A stretch of 64,000 bases of DNA, taken from assembly GCA_003241685.1 (NCBI GenBank), contig QFPJ01000001.1, positions 62,001 to 126,000 of the forward strand, in the 5' to 3' direction. Positions 36,741 to 44,835 of this stretch are shown here, piece by piece. This stretch comes from Sphingopyxis macrogoltabida. GTDB lineage: Bacteria; Pseudomonadota; Alphaproteobacteria; Sphingomonadales; Sphingomonadaceae. Both the position numbers and the translations under genes were made by a program. A model generated the notes under the pieces. That model had not been told where the DNA came from and searched no databases. It saw only the letters and a program-made list of their open reading frames with translations. How positions within the stretch are numbered: position 1 is the first letter of the stretch; every line of letters begins with the position of its first letter.

Positions 36741-37532
36741 ATGGCATTGGGCGAAGAAATCCGCGGACATCTGCCGTTCCTGCGCCGCTACGCGCGCGCG
36801 CTGACGGGCAGTCAGAAGCATGGCGACAATTTCGTTCATGCGACGCTGGAGGTGATCGTCGCCGCGCCGGACGAATTCAGCACCGGCGCCGGAACCCGCG
36901 CCGACCTTTACCGCAACTTCCATCGCATCTGGGAAAGCGCCTTCATCGCCGACGGCGAAGGCAGCGACGACGAGGATCCGCTGGTCCGCGCCGCCAACCG
37001 CCGCCTCGCCCGCATCACGCCGCTCGGCCGCCAAATCCTGCTGCTGACCGCGCTGGAAGGTTTTTCGGTCGAAGAAGCAAGCACCATCACCGGAACGGAC
37101 ACGCCCACGGTCGAAGTGTTGCTGGCGGAGGCGGTCGACGACCTCGACCGCGAATCGCGGACGTCGGTGCTGATCATCGAGGATGAGCCGCTGATCGCGA
37201 TGGAACTCGAACAGATCGTCCGCGATCTCGGCCACCGCGTTGCGGGCATTGCGACGACGCATGAGGACGCCGTGGCGGCATTTCAAAACAGCGATGCCGG
37301 ACTGGTCCTTGCCGACATCCAGCTCGCCGACGGATCATCGGGAATCGATGCGGTTCAGGATATACTGGCGGTCGCGCCGGTGCCGGCGATCTTCATCACC
37401 GCCTTCCCCGAACGCCTGTTGACCGGCAATCGCGTGGAACCGACGTTCCTGATCTCGAAGCCGTTTCGTGAAAACACCGTGCGCGCCGCGATCAGCCAGA
37501 GCCTGCTCTTCACCCCCGAACTCGCTGCCTGA
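36741..37532 (+). CDS. phyR: PhyR-type anti-anti-sigma response regulator
   Basis: A 263-residue protein with the inverted PhyR layout. Residues about 1-130 are a sigma-factor-like domain (HLPFLRRYARALTGSQ...ITPLGRQILLLTALEGFSVEEA) and residues about 140-255 a receiver domain with phospho-acceptor Asp192 in LADIQLADGSSG. When phosphorylated, the sigma mimic binds NepR and frees EcfG. GGGAGG lies 10 nt before the ATG. It is flanked by an HWE kinase, two EcfG genes and nepR, a full general stress module. Confidence 0.95.
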   Translation: MALGEEIRGHLPFLRRYARALTGSQKHGDNFVHATLEVIVAAPDEFSTGAGTRADLYRNFHRIWESAFIADGEGSDDEDPLVRAANRRLARITPLGRQILLLTALEGFSVEEASTITGTDTPTVEVLLAEAVDDLDRESRTSVLIIEDEPLIAMELEQIVRDLGHRVAGIATTHEDAVAAFQNSDAGLVLADIQLADGSSGIDAVQDILAVAPVPAIFITAFPERLLTGNRVEPTFLISKPFRENTVRAAISQSLLFTPELAA

Positions 37533-37554
37533 GCCGCGCCGCGGCGCGCGGCGG

Positions 37555-38175
37555 TCAGTTTCCGGCGGCGCGCGGCGCGCTGCCGGTCAGATGGTCGACA
37601 TCGTCCATGATCGCCGCGAAAGCGTCGCTTGCCGGCCCGACGCCGTCGGCGCGCAGCGGCGTCGCGCCGTCCTCCAGAATGGCTTGCAGGGCCGCGCGCG
37701 CGCGTGACACGCGGCTTTTCATGGTGCCGACCGCGACACCGCAGATTTCGGACCCTTCCTCATAACTCAGCCCGCCGGCGCCGATCAGAATCAGGGCCTC
37801 GCGCTGATCGACCGGCAGCATCAGCAACGCACGCTGCACGTCGGAAAGATGCAGACTGTCGTCCTGATCATCCGGCGCGACCAACAGCCGCTCGGCCGCC
37901 AGCTCATCATATTCGGCGGTGAATTTCTTGCGCCGCATCTGCGACAGAAAACAATTGCGCAGGATCACGAAGGCCCAGCTTTTCATGCTCGACGGGCCGG
38001 GGATATAACTGGCGCGCGCTTTCCACGCCTTCAGCATCGTTTCCTGCACCAGATCGTCGGCCAGATCGGCATTTCCGCACAGGCTCCGGCCGAACGCCCG
38101 CAGATGAGGAAGCATGGCCGCCAGCTCGCGCTTGAAACTGGCGTCGTCGAGGGGCTTTCCGGTTTCGGTCGTCAT
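37555..38175 (-). CDS. ecfG: EcfG-type ECF sigma factor (first copy)
   Basis: A 206-residue sigma factor. Region 2 has LVQETMLKAWKARASY and FVILRNCFLSQMRRKKF. Region 4 has LPVDQREALILIGAGGLSYEEGSEICGVAVGTMKSRVSRARAAL. The sequence is strongly similar to the second copy at 38906-39538. It faces phyR tail to tail with only 22 nt between the stops. No clear EcfG promoter was found upstream of it, in contrast to nepR-ecfG, so the two sigma factors may be used differently. Confidence 0.92.
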   Translation of the reverse strand: MTTETGKPLDDASFKRELAAMLPHLRAFGRSLCGNADLADDLVQETMLKAWKARASYIPGPSSMKSWAFVILRNCFLSQMRRKKFTAEYDELAAERLLVAPDDQDDSLHLSDVQRALLMLPVDQREALILIGAGGLSYEEGSEICGVAVGTMKSRVSRARAALQAILEDGATPLRADGVGPASDAFAAIMDDVDHLTGSAPRAAGN

Positions 38176-38313
38176 ATCCTGCGTCGTTCGCGACGCTTGA
38201 GCGGCGCCGTAGAGGGTATGGTCCCCCGCCCCACGCTTAGCGCCTGTTGCCCGCGTTGCAAATCGGAACCGTCGCCCGATGGCATTTGCCCCCAGGCGGC
38301 ATTCGGTTCGCCC

Positions 38314-38535
38314 TCACGTCGCGCCGCCCGGCGCGGAACCGCGCCGCCGTTCAAGCGCGATGAAGTTTTCCATGAGCCGCGCGTCGTCGGGATCGCATGC
38401 CTTACGGGTGCCCACGCCATTGACCAGCGCGGCAAAATCGCGTTCGGACAGCAGGCGCTGAGACAGATGACGGACAACAACGGGCGACCCTCCACGGCCC
38501 GGCGTTGGCGGGCATTTCCCATTTCCTAGAGCCAA
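38314..38535 (-). CDS. Possible small protein, unrecognised
   Basis: A 73-codon frame in the roughly 500-nt gap between the first ecfG and nepR. The C-terminal part (LSQRLLSERDFAALVNGVG, then DPDDARLMENFIALERRRG) reads like a normal helical protein with GC-rich third positions. The first 25 residues are poor in such features, so the true start may be internal. No domain is recognised and no strong ribosome site was found. The rest of the gap (38176-38313 and 38536-38605) shows nothing. Confidence 0.35.
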   Translation of the reverse strand: MALGNGKCPPTPGRGGSPVVVRHLSQRLLSERDFAALVNGVGTRKACDPDDARLMENFIALERRRGSAPGGAT

Positions 38536-38618
38536 CGGAGCAGCGGCGCCCTAATCTGGATTAAGCGCCGTGGATGTGGCCCCAAGGTCACGGTTCGTCG
38601 AAAATGGAACCGGCCGCG

Positions 38619-38643
38619 GGAACCCGAGCCCCTTTCTGTCGTT
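38619..38643 (+). promoter_or_regulatory. EcfG-dependent promoter of nepR-ecfG
   Basis: GGAAC at 38619-38623, a 16-nt spacer and CGTT at 38640-38643, an exact match to the general stress response consensus. Transcription starting near 38650 favours the nepR ATG at 38676 over one at 38652. It implies autoregulation of the stress sigma factor. Confidence 0.75.
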
Positions 38644-38675
38644 GCTTCGGCATGGCTACGCATGGCGAAAATAGA

Positions 38676-38909
38676 ATGAACGGGCAGAGCGCACCTCCGC
38701 GTGCCGCCGACGCGCCGCGCCGGGTCAACGGAACCCTTCCCGGCACAGGAAGCGATCAGTGGCACCGCACGCTGACGGGGCGCCAGTCCCCCGAGCCGGT
38801 GAGCGCGAAGCTGCGGATGATTTACGGCAATATCCTGGCCGAAGAGCTTCCCGACCGGATGCTCGATCTCCTCTCGCAACTCGATCAGAAAAGCCCCGAT
38901 CGCGAATGA
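38676..38909 (+). CDS. nepR: NepR anti-sigma factor
   Basis: A 77-residue protein. The conserved core is PEPVSAKLRMIYGNILAEELPDRMLDLLSQLDQ, two helices that clamp EcfG in unstressed cells and are displaced by phospho-PhyR. The N-terminal 40 residues are Pro/Arg-rich and disordered, as usual. ATG at 38676 is chosen because it leaves a normal leader after the EcfG promoter. The stop overlaps the second ecfG start (ATGA), coupling anti-sigma and sigma synthesis. Confidence 0.9.
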   Translation: MNGQSAPPRAADAPRRVNGTLPGTGSDQWHRTLTGRQSPEPVSAKLRMIYGNILAEELPDRMLDLLSQLDQKSPDRE

Positions 38910-39538
38910 CCCGAACCACCGCCGCGGCCGCGCCGCAACCGGATACCGATCTGACCGATAGCGAGTTCAAGGCGCTGCTTGCGGGCGTTATCCCCCATCT
39001 TCGCGCCTATGGCCGCAGCCTGTCGGGAAATCCCGATCTGGCGGACGATCTGACACAGGACACGATGGTCAAGGCCTGGGCATCGCGCGACCGTTTCGAA
39101 CGCGGAACGTCGATCAAGGCGTGGACCTTCGTCATCCTGCGCAACACTTTTCTGTCGCAGATGCGCCGCAACAAGTTTCGCGGCGAATATGACGAGGTTG
39201 CGGTCGAAAAGACGCTCGCCACCCCCGCGTCACAGGAGGATACGGGGGAAATGGCGGACCTTCAGCGCGGGCTGATGGAATTGCCGCAGGACCAGCGCGA
39301 GGCGCTGATCCTGGTCGGGGCGGGCGGCATGTCGTACGAAGAGGCGGCGCAGATTTGCGACTGCGCGCTGGGCACGATGAAAAGCCGCGTGTCCCGCGCG
39401 CGGACCGCGCTGGAGGAAATCATGGCGCGCGGCCAGTTCTCGCAGAAGCGCGCCGATGCCGTGCCCGCCAGCGAGGCGATGGACGCGATCATGGACAGCG
39501 TGGAAGTCATCGCGGCGCGGCGCGGCGCCGGCGACTGA
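38906..39538 (+). CDS. ecfG: EcfG-type ECF sigma factor (second copy)
   Basis: A 210-residue paralogue of the 37555-38175 gene: LTQDTMVKAWASRDRF and FVILRNTFLSQMRRNKF in region 2, LPQDQREALILVGAGGMSYEEAAQICDCALGTMKSRVSRARTAL in region 4. It is translationally coupled to nepR and lies behind the GGAAC-N16-CGTT promoter, so it is the more likely canonical general stress sigma factor. It directs RNA polymerase to GGAAC...CGTT promoters. Confidence 0.93.
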   Translation: MTRTTAAAAPQPDTDLTDSEFKALLAGVIPHLRAYGRSLSGNPDLADDLTQDTMVKAWASRDRFERGTSIKAWTFVILRNTFLSQMRRNKFRGEYDEVAVEKTLATPASQEDTGEMADLQRGLMELPQDQREALILVGAGGMSYEEAAQICDCALGTMKSRVSRARTALEEIMARGQFSQKRADAVPASEAMDAIMDSVEVIAARRGAGD

Positions 39539-39632
39539 TTTGCCAGGCCTCCGCCCTCGACTTGCTGCCCCGACGGCGTCAGAATGCGCGTTCATCCCCC
39601 CAGGCTTCGGCCCCAGCAAAGCGAGTTCATCG

Positions 39633-40811
39633 ATGAAGAAAATCCCTGCCCTCGCCGTCTCGACGGCGCTGATCGTCGCGGCCTGTTCGGCCGGGACAGC
39701 GCCCGGCAATGCCGCTCCGGCGGATAGCGCACGCATCGACACGACCGGCGACCACCCGGCCAAACCCCTGACCGATGCCCCCTTCACGGTCGAAGAGATC
39801 GCCAGCTTCAACGAACCCTGGGCGATGACCTTTCTTCCCGGCACCCGGCTGGCGCTCGTCACCGAGAAATCGGGCAAACTGAAACTCTGGCAGGAAGGCG
39901 GCGCGACGCTTGATGTCGCCGGCGTGCCCACCGTGGCTTATGGCGGCCAGGGCGGTTTCGGCGATGTCATCCTGGCGCCCGATTTCGCGACCACGGGCCA
40001 TATCTATCTGAGCTGGGTCGAACCCGGCGAGGGCGACACTTTCGGCGCCGTCGTCGGACGCGCGAAGCTGGTACAGGGCGCGGCGCCGCGCCTCGAAGGC
40101 CTGCAGACCATCTGGACCCAATCGCCCAAGGTTGGCGGCCGGGGGCATTTTTCGCACCGGCTGGCCTTCTCGCCCGACGGCAAATATCTGTTCATCGGGT
40201 CGGGCGAGCGCCAGAAATTCGATCCGGCGCAGGATATGACGGCCAATCTGGGCAAGGTCCTCCGCCTCAATCCCGACGGCAGCGTCCCCGCCGACAATCC
40301 TTTCGCATCCCAGGGCGGCGTCACCGCACAAATCTGGTCGCTCGGCCACCGCAACATCCTGGGCCTCGCGTTCGACGGCAGCGGCAAATTGTGGAATCAG
40401 GAAATGGGCCCGAAGGGCGGCGACGAGGTCAATCTGGTCGAGGCCAAGGCGAACTATGGCTATCCGATCGTGTCGAACGGCGACCATTATGACGGCAAGG
40501 ATATTCCCGACCATCCGACCCGCCCCGAATTTGCCGCGCCGAAACTGTGGTGGAACCCCGCGGTCTCGCCCGCCGGTCTCGCCTGGTACGGCGGCGACCT
40601 GTATCCGGGCTGGAAGAACAGCCTGCTGATGGGTGCGCTGTCGGGCGAAGGGCTGGTGCGGATGCAGATCGACGGCGACCGGCTGCACAAGGCCGACCGC
40701 TGGGATTTCGGCCAGCGCATCCGCGAGGTCGAGGTGCGCGAGGACGGCACCGTCTGGCTGTTGTCCGACGGCGCCGACGGCAAGCTGCTCAAACTGGTTC
40801 CGAAAGGCTGA
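39633..40811 (+). CDS. PQQ-dependent soluble aldose dehydrogenase family, lipoprotein
   Basis: A 392-residue protein with a lipoprotein signal (LIVAAC, cysteine at residue 19) and a six-bladed GSDH propeller: EPWAMTFLPGTRLALVTEKSG, GRGHFSHRLAFSPDGKYLFIGSGER, SLGHRNILGLAF, GPKGGDEVNLV and the final WLLSDGADGKLLKL. Members such as YliI oxidise aldose sugars with PQQ in the periplasm and pass electrons to the respiratory chain. No PQQ biosynthesis gene is in the window. Confidence 0.87.
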   Translation: MKKIPALAVSTALIVAACSAGTAPGNAAPADSARIDTTGDHPAKPLTDAPFTVEEIASFNEPWAMTFLPGTRLALVTEKSGKLKLWQEGGATLDVAGVPTVAYGGQGGFGDVILAPDFATTGHIYLSWVEPGEGDTFGAVVGRAKLVQGAAPRLEGLQTIWTQSPKVGGRGHFSHRLAFSPDGKYLFIGSGERQKFDPAQDMTANLGKVLRLNPDGSVPADNPFASQGGVTAQIWSLGHRNILGLAFDGSGKLWNQEMGPKGGDEVNLVEAKANYGYPIVSNGDHYDGKDIPDHPTRPEFAAPKLWWNPAVSPAGLAWYGGDLYPGWKNSLLMGALSGEGLVRMQIDGDRLHKADRWDFGQRIREVEVREDGTVWLLSDGADGKLLKLVPKG

Positions 40812-40924
40812 CCCCCCCCTTTCGTTGCCCCGGGACCCTTCGGCTGCCTTGCAGGCGTTCAGGACAGGCTTGATCCGCGCCGCTGCTTTCCGCATTTCGA
40901 CCCAGGGGGCAGGAGCAGCTCGAT

Positions 40925-40938
40925 TCCCGCTTTCGCGG
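40925..40938. repeat. Short REP half-unit
   Basis: CCCGC-TTTC-GCGGG hairpin just before the lipase gene, preceded by GTTCAGGACAGGCTTGAT, another sequence common in extragenic repeats. It overlaps the upstream candidate ATG of the lipase and argues for the later start. Confidence 0.5.
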
Positions 40939-40967
40939 GCATGGCGAATATGGGATTAGGCCCGACG

Positions 40968-41708
40968 ATGATCCGCGGTTTCCTCACCCGGCGCGCCGAA
41001 TGGCCCGCGCGTGTCGCCGATCCCGACGCCCCGCCGCCGCTGTCGCTGCTGTGGCGCGAGGCCGGGGCGCTGCTTCGCGCGCTCGGCGGGCGCATCCGAC
41101 CGATGCCGCCCGAACCCAATCCCGACAGCGCGCATCCGCCCGTCATGGTGCTGCCCGGTTTCCTGTCGGGCGACTGGGCGACCAAGGCGCTGCGCGCCGA
41201 CCTGCGCCGCGCCGGTTTCCGTTGCTATGCCTGGGGGCTGGGCTTCAATCGCGGTGCGACCGCCGACATCATCGACCGCATCGACAGCCGGATCCAGTGG
41301 ATCATCGACCGCACCGGCTACGCCCCCGCGCTCGTCGGCTGGAGTCTGGGCGGCATATACGCCCGCGAATATGCCAAGCATCACCCCGACAAGGTCGCGC
41401 GCGTCGTCACGCTGGGCTCGCCTTTTTCGGGTAGCCGCCGCGCCAACCGCGCCTGGCGGCTTTATCATGTCGTCGCGCGGCATCCGGTCGACAATCCACC
41501 GATCGATTTCCACCCGGCGCCGCGCCCGTCGATGCCGACCTTTGCGCTCTGGTCCAAGCATGACGGGGTGATCGCGATCAACAGCGCGCGCGGTCAGCCG
41601 CACGAAAGCGACCGGCAGGTCGAGGTCGACTGCGGCCATATGGGATTTGCCTATGCACCCACATCGGTGGCGGCGATCGCGAAGGCGTTAACCGAAGAGA
41701 TAGGCTGA
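40968..41708 (+). CDS. Alpha/beta hydrolase (lipase/esterase-like)
   Basis: A 246-residue alpha/beta hydrolase. PPVMVLPGFLSGDWATKAL gives the oxyanion strand, the nucleophile elbow is VGWSLGG, the acid is in ALWSKHDGV and the histidine in CGHMGFAY. No signal peptide is seen. ATG at 40968 is preferred to 40941 because the latter falls in a repeat element. The natural substrate is unknown. Confidence 0.8.
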   Translation: MIRGFLTRRAEWPARVADPDAPPPLSLLWREAGALLRALGGRIRPMPPEPNPDSAHPPVMVLPGFLSGDWATKALRADLRRAGFRCYAWGLGFNRGATADIIDRIDSRIQWIIDRTGYAPALVGWSLGGIYAREYAKHHPDKVARVVTLGSPFSGSRRANRAWRLYHVVARHPVDNPPIDFHPAPRPSMPTFALWSKHDGVIAINSARGQPHESDRQVEVDCGHMGFAYAPTSVAAIAKALTEEIG

Positions 41709-41758
41709 TCTGCGAAGCGGCGATTTCCCCCTCCTCCTTCGCGAAAGATTCGCCCCCC

Positions 41759-42079
41759 ATGTTCACTCTCACGGCCGCCGCCCTTGCCCTGACGATGCAG
41801 GCCGCGCCCGCCGCCTGTTCACCCGGCTGGATCGTCGGCACCCGCGACGACCGGCGCATCTGGGCATCGCGCGCCCCATCCCCCGGCGCGCGCAAGGTCG
41901 CGAAGCTGAAGGCCGGATCGGCCGTGCTGGTGTGCGGACAGAAACGCGAATGGCTCTTCATCCGCTTCGCCGACGGCCGCCACAGCTGCGGCGGGATCGA
42001 CGGGCGCCCCGCGCGCACGGGCTCGACCTGCGCCGAAGGCTGGATCGAGCGGCGACGCGTCGGCGTTCGCGCGCGCTAA
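41759..42079 (+). CDS. Small exported SH3-like protein
   Basis: A 106-residue protein with a signal peptide (FTLTAAALALTMQAAPAA) and a bacterial SH3-type body: ARKVAKLKAGSAVLVCGQKREWLFIRF...CAEGWI. It has four cysteines, which could form disulfides in the periplasm. Such domains often bind cell-wall peptides, but no partner is encoded beside it. It stands alone between a lipase gene and a convergent thioesterase gene. Confidence 0.7.
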   Translation: MFTLTAAALALTMQAAPAACSPGWIVGTRDDRRIWASRAPSPGARKVAKLKAGSAVLVCGQKREWLFIRFADGRHSCGGIDGRPARTGSTCAEGWIERRRVGVRAR

Positions 42080-42106
42080 GGTCAGGACACGGGGCGCAAA
42101 GACAGT

Positions 42107-42499
42107 CTATCCCGCAAAAGGTGCGGCGATCGCGTCCGTCACGCGCAGCGGCCGGCCGCTCGCCCTGTCGAGCAGCGCCCAGGCGGTCCGCGCGCGGACA
42201 TGAACCCGCCCGTCCTCGCCGGTAAACTCCACGAACCGTTCGAATTTCGCGCCTTGCGGCTTGTCGGCGACCCATGTCCGGGCCGTCACCGTCTCACCGG
42301 GGCCGAGCGCGCGCAGGTAATCGATCTCGTGCCGCACGACGACCCAGATATAGGCGTCCCGGTGCGCCGCCGGGGCGGCGGCGTCCCAATGGCCGGTTGC
42401 CGCGGCCTGAATCCACTGAACCCACACCGCATTGTTGACGTGGCCAAGCTCGTCGATGGTGTCCGGGGTCGCGGTCAGTTTAAGGGAGAATTCTTTCAT
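42107..42499 (-). CDS. Acyl-CoA thioesterase (4HBT hot-dog fold)
   Basis: A 130-residue hot-dog protein with the motif DTIDELGHVNNAVWVQW at the N-terminus, then HEIDYLRALGPGETVTARTWV and a tail GRPLRVTDAIAAPF. The Asp/His-Val-Asn-Asn pattern is that of 4-hydroxybenzoyl-CoA-type thioesterases. It hydrolyses acyl-CoA esters in the cytoplasm; chain preference is not readable. The short gap downstream of the SH3-like gene places the two convergently. Confidence 0.85.
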   Translation of the reverse strand: MKEFSLKLTATPDTIDELGHVNNAVWVQWIQAAATGHWDAAAPAAHRDAYIWVVVRHEIDYLRALGPGETVTARTWVADKPQGAKFERFVEFTGEDGRVHVRARTAWALLDRASGRPLRVTDAIAAPFAG

Positions 42500-42561
42500 G
42501 GACCCTGCCTAGCGCGCCAAAAGCGGGCGATGGAAGCGATCATCCTTACGAGCGGAGCGAA

Positions 42562-42609
42562 GCAACCTCCAGCCGCCGAGGTCTCGCGCCTCCGGTGGCG
42601 GCCGGTTGC
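42562..42609. repeat. Palindromic extragenic repeat (GAGCGGAGCGAAGCAA family)
   Basis: Inverted arms beginning GCAACC, separated by about 10 nt, preceded by ACGAGCGGAGCGAAGCAAC. It fills the gap between the thioesterase start and the threonine deaminase stop. A relative lies at 49157-49210. Confidence 0.55.
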
Positions 42610-42648
42610 CGCGTCGCCGCGCGCCGCGCAAGGACGTGGCGGAAAAAA

Positions 42649-43899
42649 CTACGCCAGCTCGACCGTCGTCACCATATAGCCCGCGTCGCGCAGCGCGGCG
42701 ACCAGGCTGTCGAGATGCTCCTTGTCGCGCGCCTCGCATTCGATGTCGGTGATCAGCCCCTTGGCGGGCAGCGTGGTAAAGATGCGCTGGTGATAGATTT
42801 CGATGATGTTCACCTGCTTTTCGTTGAACACCTCCATCACCTTGAACAGCGCGCCCGGCCGGTCCTGAAGCCGGATGCGCAGGCGCGCGATGCGGCCCGA
42901 GCGCGCCAGATCGCGCAGCAGCACATTGGCGAGCAGCCGCGTGTCGATATTGCCGCCGGTCAGCACGAGGCCGACCTTGCGCCCGGCAAACTCTTCGGGA
43001 TGGGCGAGCAGCGCCGCGAGCCCCGCGGCCCCCGCACCCTCGACCACCGTCTTTTCGATCTGGAGCAGCAGGCTGACCGCGCGTTCCAGATGGCGTTCGG
43101 CGACGAGCACGATGTCGTCGTTGAGCGCCGCGACGAGCTTGCGCGTATAGCCGCCCGGTTCCTTCACCGCGATGCCTTCGGCCAGCGTGTCGCCCTCGCA
43201 CGCCATGTCGACGCCGTTCAGTTCGGCATACATCGACGGGTAAAGTTCCGCCTGGACCCCGACGAGGCGCATGTCGTTCTTCAGCCCGCGCGCCGCCGTG
43301 CCCATGCCGGCGAGCAGCCCGCCGCCGCCGATCGGCACGATCAGCGTGTCGATCTCCGGCACATCCTCCAGCATTTCGAGCGCCACCGTCCCCTGCCCCG
43401 CCGCCACATGCGGATGATCGAAGGGATGGACGAAGGTCAGGCCGCGTTCGACCTCCAGCTCGCGTGCGTGGGCATAGGCGTCGTCGAATGTCTCGCCGAA
43501 CAGCACGATCGTCGCGCCGTGGCTTGCTGTCTGCGAAACCTTCACCTGCGGCGTCGTTTTCGGCATCACGATGGTGACGGGCACGCCCAGCCTTTTGCCG
43601 TGATAGGCCAGCCCCTGCGCATGATTGCCCGCCGACGCCGCGATCGCGCCGCGCGCCCTTGCCTCCTCATCGAGCAGCAGCAGCGCGTTGAGCGCCCCGC
43701 GTTCCTTGTAGGCGGCGGTGAATTGCAGATTTTCGAACTTCAGCCACACCTCGGCGCCGACCATCTCCGACAATGTCTGCGACTTCAGCGTCGGCGTGCG
43801 GACCACCGCGCCGTTAATTCGCCCCGCCGCCGCGCGCACATCGTCCAATGTGATCGCCGGCAGACCGGCGGCGGAGGTCAGGGTGAGTTGATCGGTCAT
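42649..43899 (-). CDS. ilvA: Threonine ammonia-lyase (threonine deaminase)
   Basis: A 416-residue PLP enzyme. The cofactor lysine is Lys65 in AAYKERGALN. ASAGNHAQGLAY and GGGGLLAGM form the phosphate and substrate sites. Residues about 335-416 are a single ACT-like domain (RIRLQDRPGALFKVMEVF). It converts threonine to 2-oxobutanoate and ammonia. With one ACT domain and about 415 residues it fits the shorter class, which may be catabolic or biosynthetic. It is divergent from the 43957 dehydrogenase gene across 57 nt. Confidence 0.93.
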   Translation of the reverse strand: MTDQLTLTSAAGLPAITLDDVRAAAGRINGAVVRTPTLKSQTLSEMVGAEVWLKFENLQFTAAYKERGALNALLLLDEEARARGAIAASAGNHAQGLAYHGKRLGVPVTIVMPKTTPQVKVSQTASHGATIVLFGETFDDAYAHARELEVERGLTFVHPFDHPHVAAGQGTVALEMLEDVPEIDTLIVPIGGGGLLAGMGTAARGLKNDMRLVGVQAELYPSMYAELNGVDMACEGDTLAEGIAVKEPGGYTRKLVAALNDDIVLVAERHLERAVSLLLQIEKTVVEGAGAAGLAALLAHPEEFAGRKVGLVLTGGNIDTRLLANVLLRDLARSGRIARLRIRLQDRPGALFKVMEVFNEKQVNIIEIYHQRIFTTLPAKGLITDIECEARDKEHLDSLVAALRDAGYMVTTVELA

Positions 43900-43956
43900 G
43901 ATGTTCGGCGCCCTAGCCCATCTGGCGCGCGAAGCAAACAATGCTATGGACCCCAT

Positions 43957-44835
43957 ATGAGCGAACAGAAATTACGCGTCAGTTTCATCGGCACCGGCGT
44001 CATGGGCGGCCCGATGGCGGGGCATCTGGCCCGGGCGGGACACGACGTCACCGTCTATAACCGCACCCGCGCCAAGGCCGATGCCTGGGCGGCGCAGCAC
44101 GGCGGCCGCGCGGCCGCGACGCCCGCGGCGGCGGCAGAAGGCGCCGACGTCGTGCTCGCCTGCGTCGGCAATGACGACGATCTGGCACAGGTGACGCTGG
44201 GCCGCGACGGCGCCTTTCGCGCCATGAAGAAGGGTGCCCTGTTCGTCGATCATACCACCGTGTCGGCGCGGATCGCCCGCCAGTTGTCGGTCGAGGCCGA
44301 AACGCTGGGCCTGCACAGCGTCGACGCGCCGGTTTCGGGCGGCGAGGCCGGGGCACAGAACGGGACGCTGTCGATCATGTGCGGCGGCACCAAAGCCGCC
44401 TTCGATGCCGCTGAGCCGGTGATGCGCGCCTATGCCGCGCGCATCGTCCACATCGGCGGGCCGGGCGCCGGCCAGACGACCAAGATGGTCAACCAGATCG
44501 CGATTGCCGGCGTATTGCAGGGCCTGTCCGAAGCCTTGCGCTTTGCCCAGGCATCGAAGCTCGATACCGACAAGGTGTTCGAGGCGGTTTCGGGCGGCGC
44601 GGCGGCGAGCTGGCAGATGCTCAACCGCTGGGACACGATGGCAAGGGACGAATTCGATTTCGGCTTCGCGGTCGACTGGATGCGCAAGGATCTGGGCCTT
44701 GCGATCGAAGAAGCGCGCGTCAACGGGTCGACCCTGCCGGTCGCCAGCCTCGTCGACCAATTTTATGCCGATGTGCAAAAGGCGGGCGGCGGGCGCAAGG
44801 ATACCAGTTCGCTCGTCACAAGGTTGCCCAAATGA
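43957..44835 (+). CDS. NAD(P)-dependent beta-hydroxyacid dehydrogenase (3-hydroxyisobutyrate dehydrogenase-like)
   Basis: A 292-residue protein: Rossmann motif FIGTGVMGGPMAGHL, DAPVSGGEAGAQNGTLSIMCGG substrate loop, catalytic lysine region GAGQTTKMVNQIAIAG and a C-terminal helical domain FAVDWMRKDLGLAIEEA. It oxidises or reduces short beta-hydroxyacids such as 3-hydroxyisobutyrate or tartronate semialdehyde. It overlaps the amidohydrolase gene by ATGA and may share its transcript. Confidence 0.9.
   Translation: MSEQKLRVSFIGTGVMGGPMAGHLARAGHDVTVYNRTRAKADAWAAQHGGRAAATPAAAAEGADVVLACVGNDDDLAQVTLGRDGAFRAMKKGALFVDHTTVSARIARQLSVEAETLGLHSVDAPVSGGEAGAQNGTLSIMCGGTKAAFDAAEPVMRAYAARIVHIGGPGAGQTTKMVNQIAIAGVLQGLSEALRFAQASKLDTDKVFEAVSGGAAASWQMLNRWDTMARDEFDFGFAVDWMRKDLGLAIEEARVNGSTLPVASLVDQFYADVQKAGGGRKDTSSLVTRLPK

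Noticed and set aside
38172..38522. Alternative minus-strand frame in the ecfG-nepR gap
   Set aside because: Irregular composition (Cys, Trp, Ser and Arg clusters) and no motif. The overlapping 38314-38535 frame reads better.
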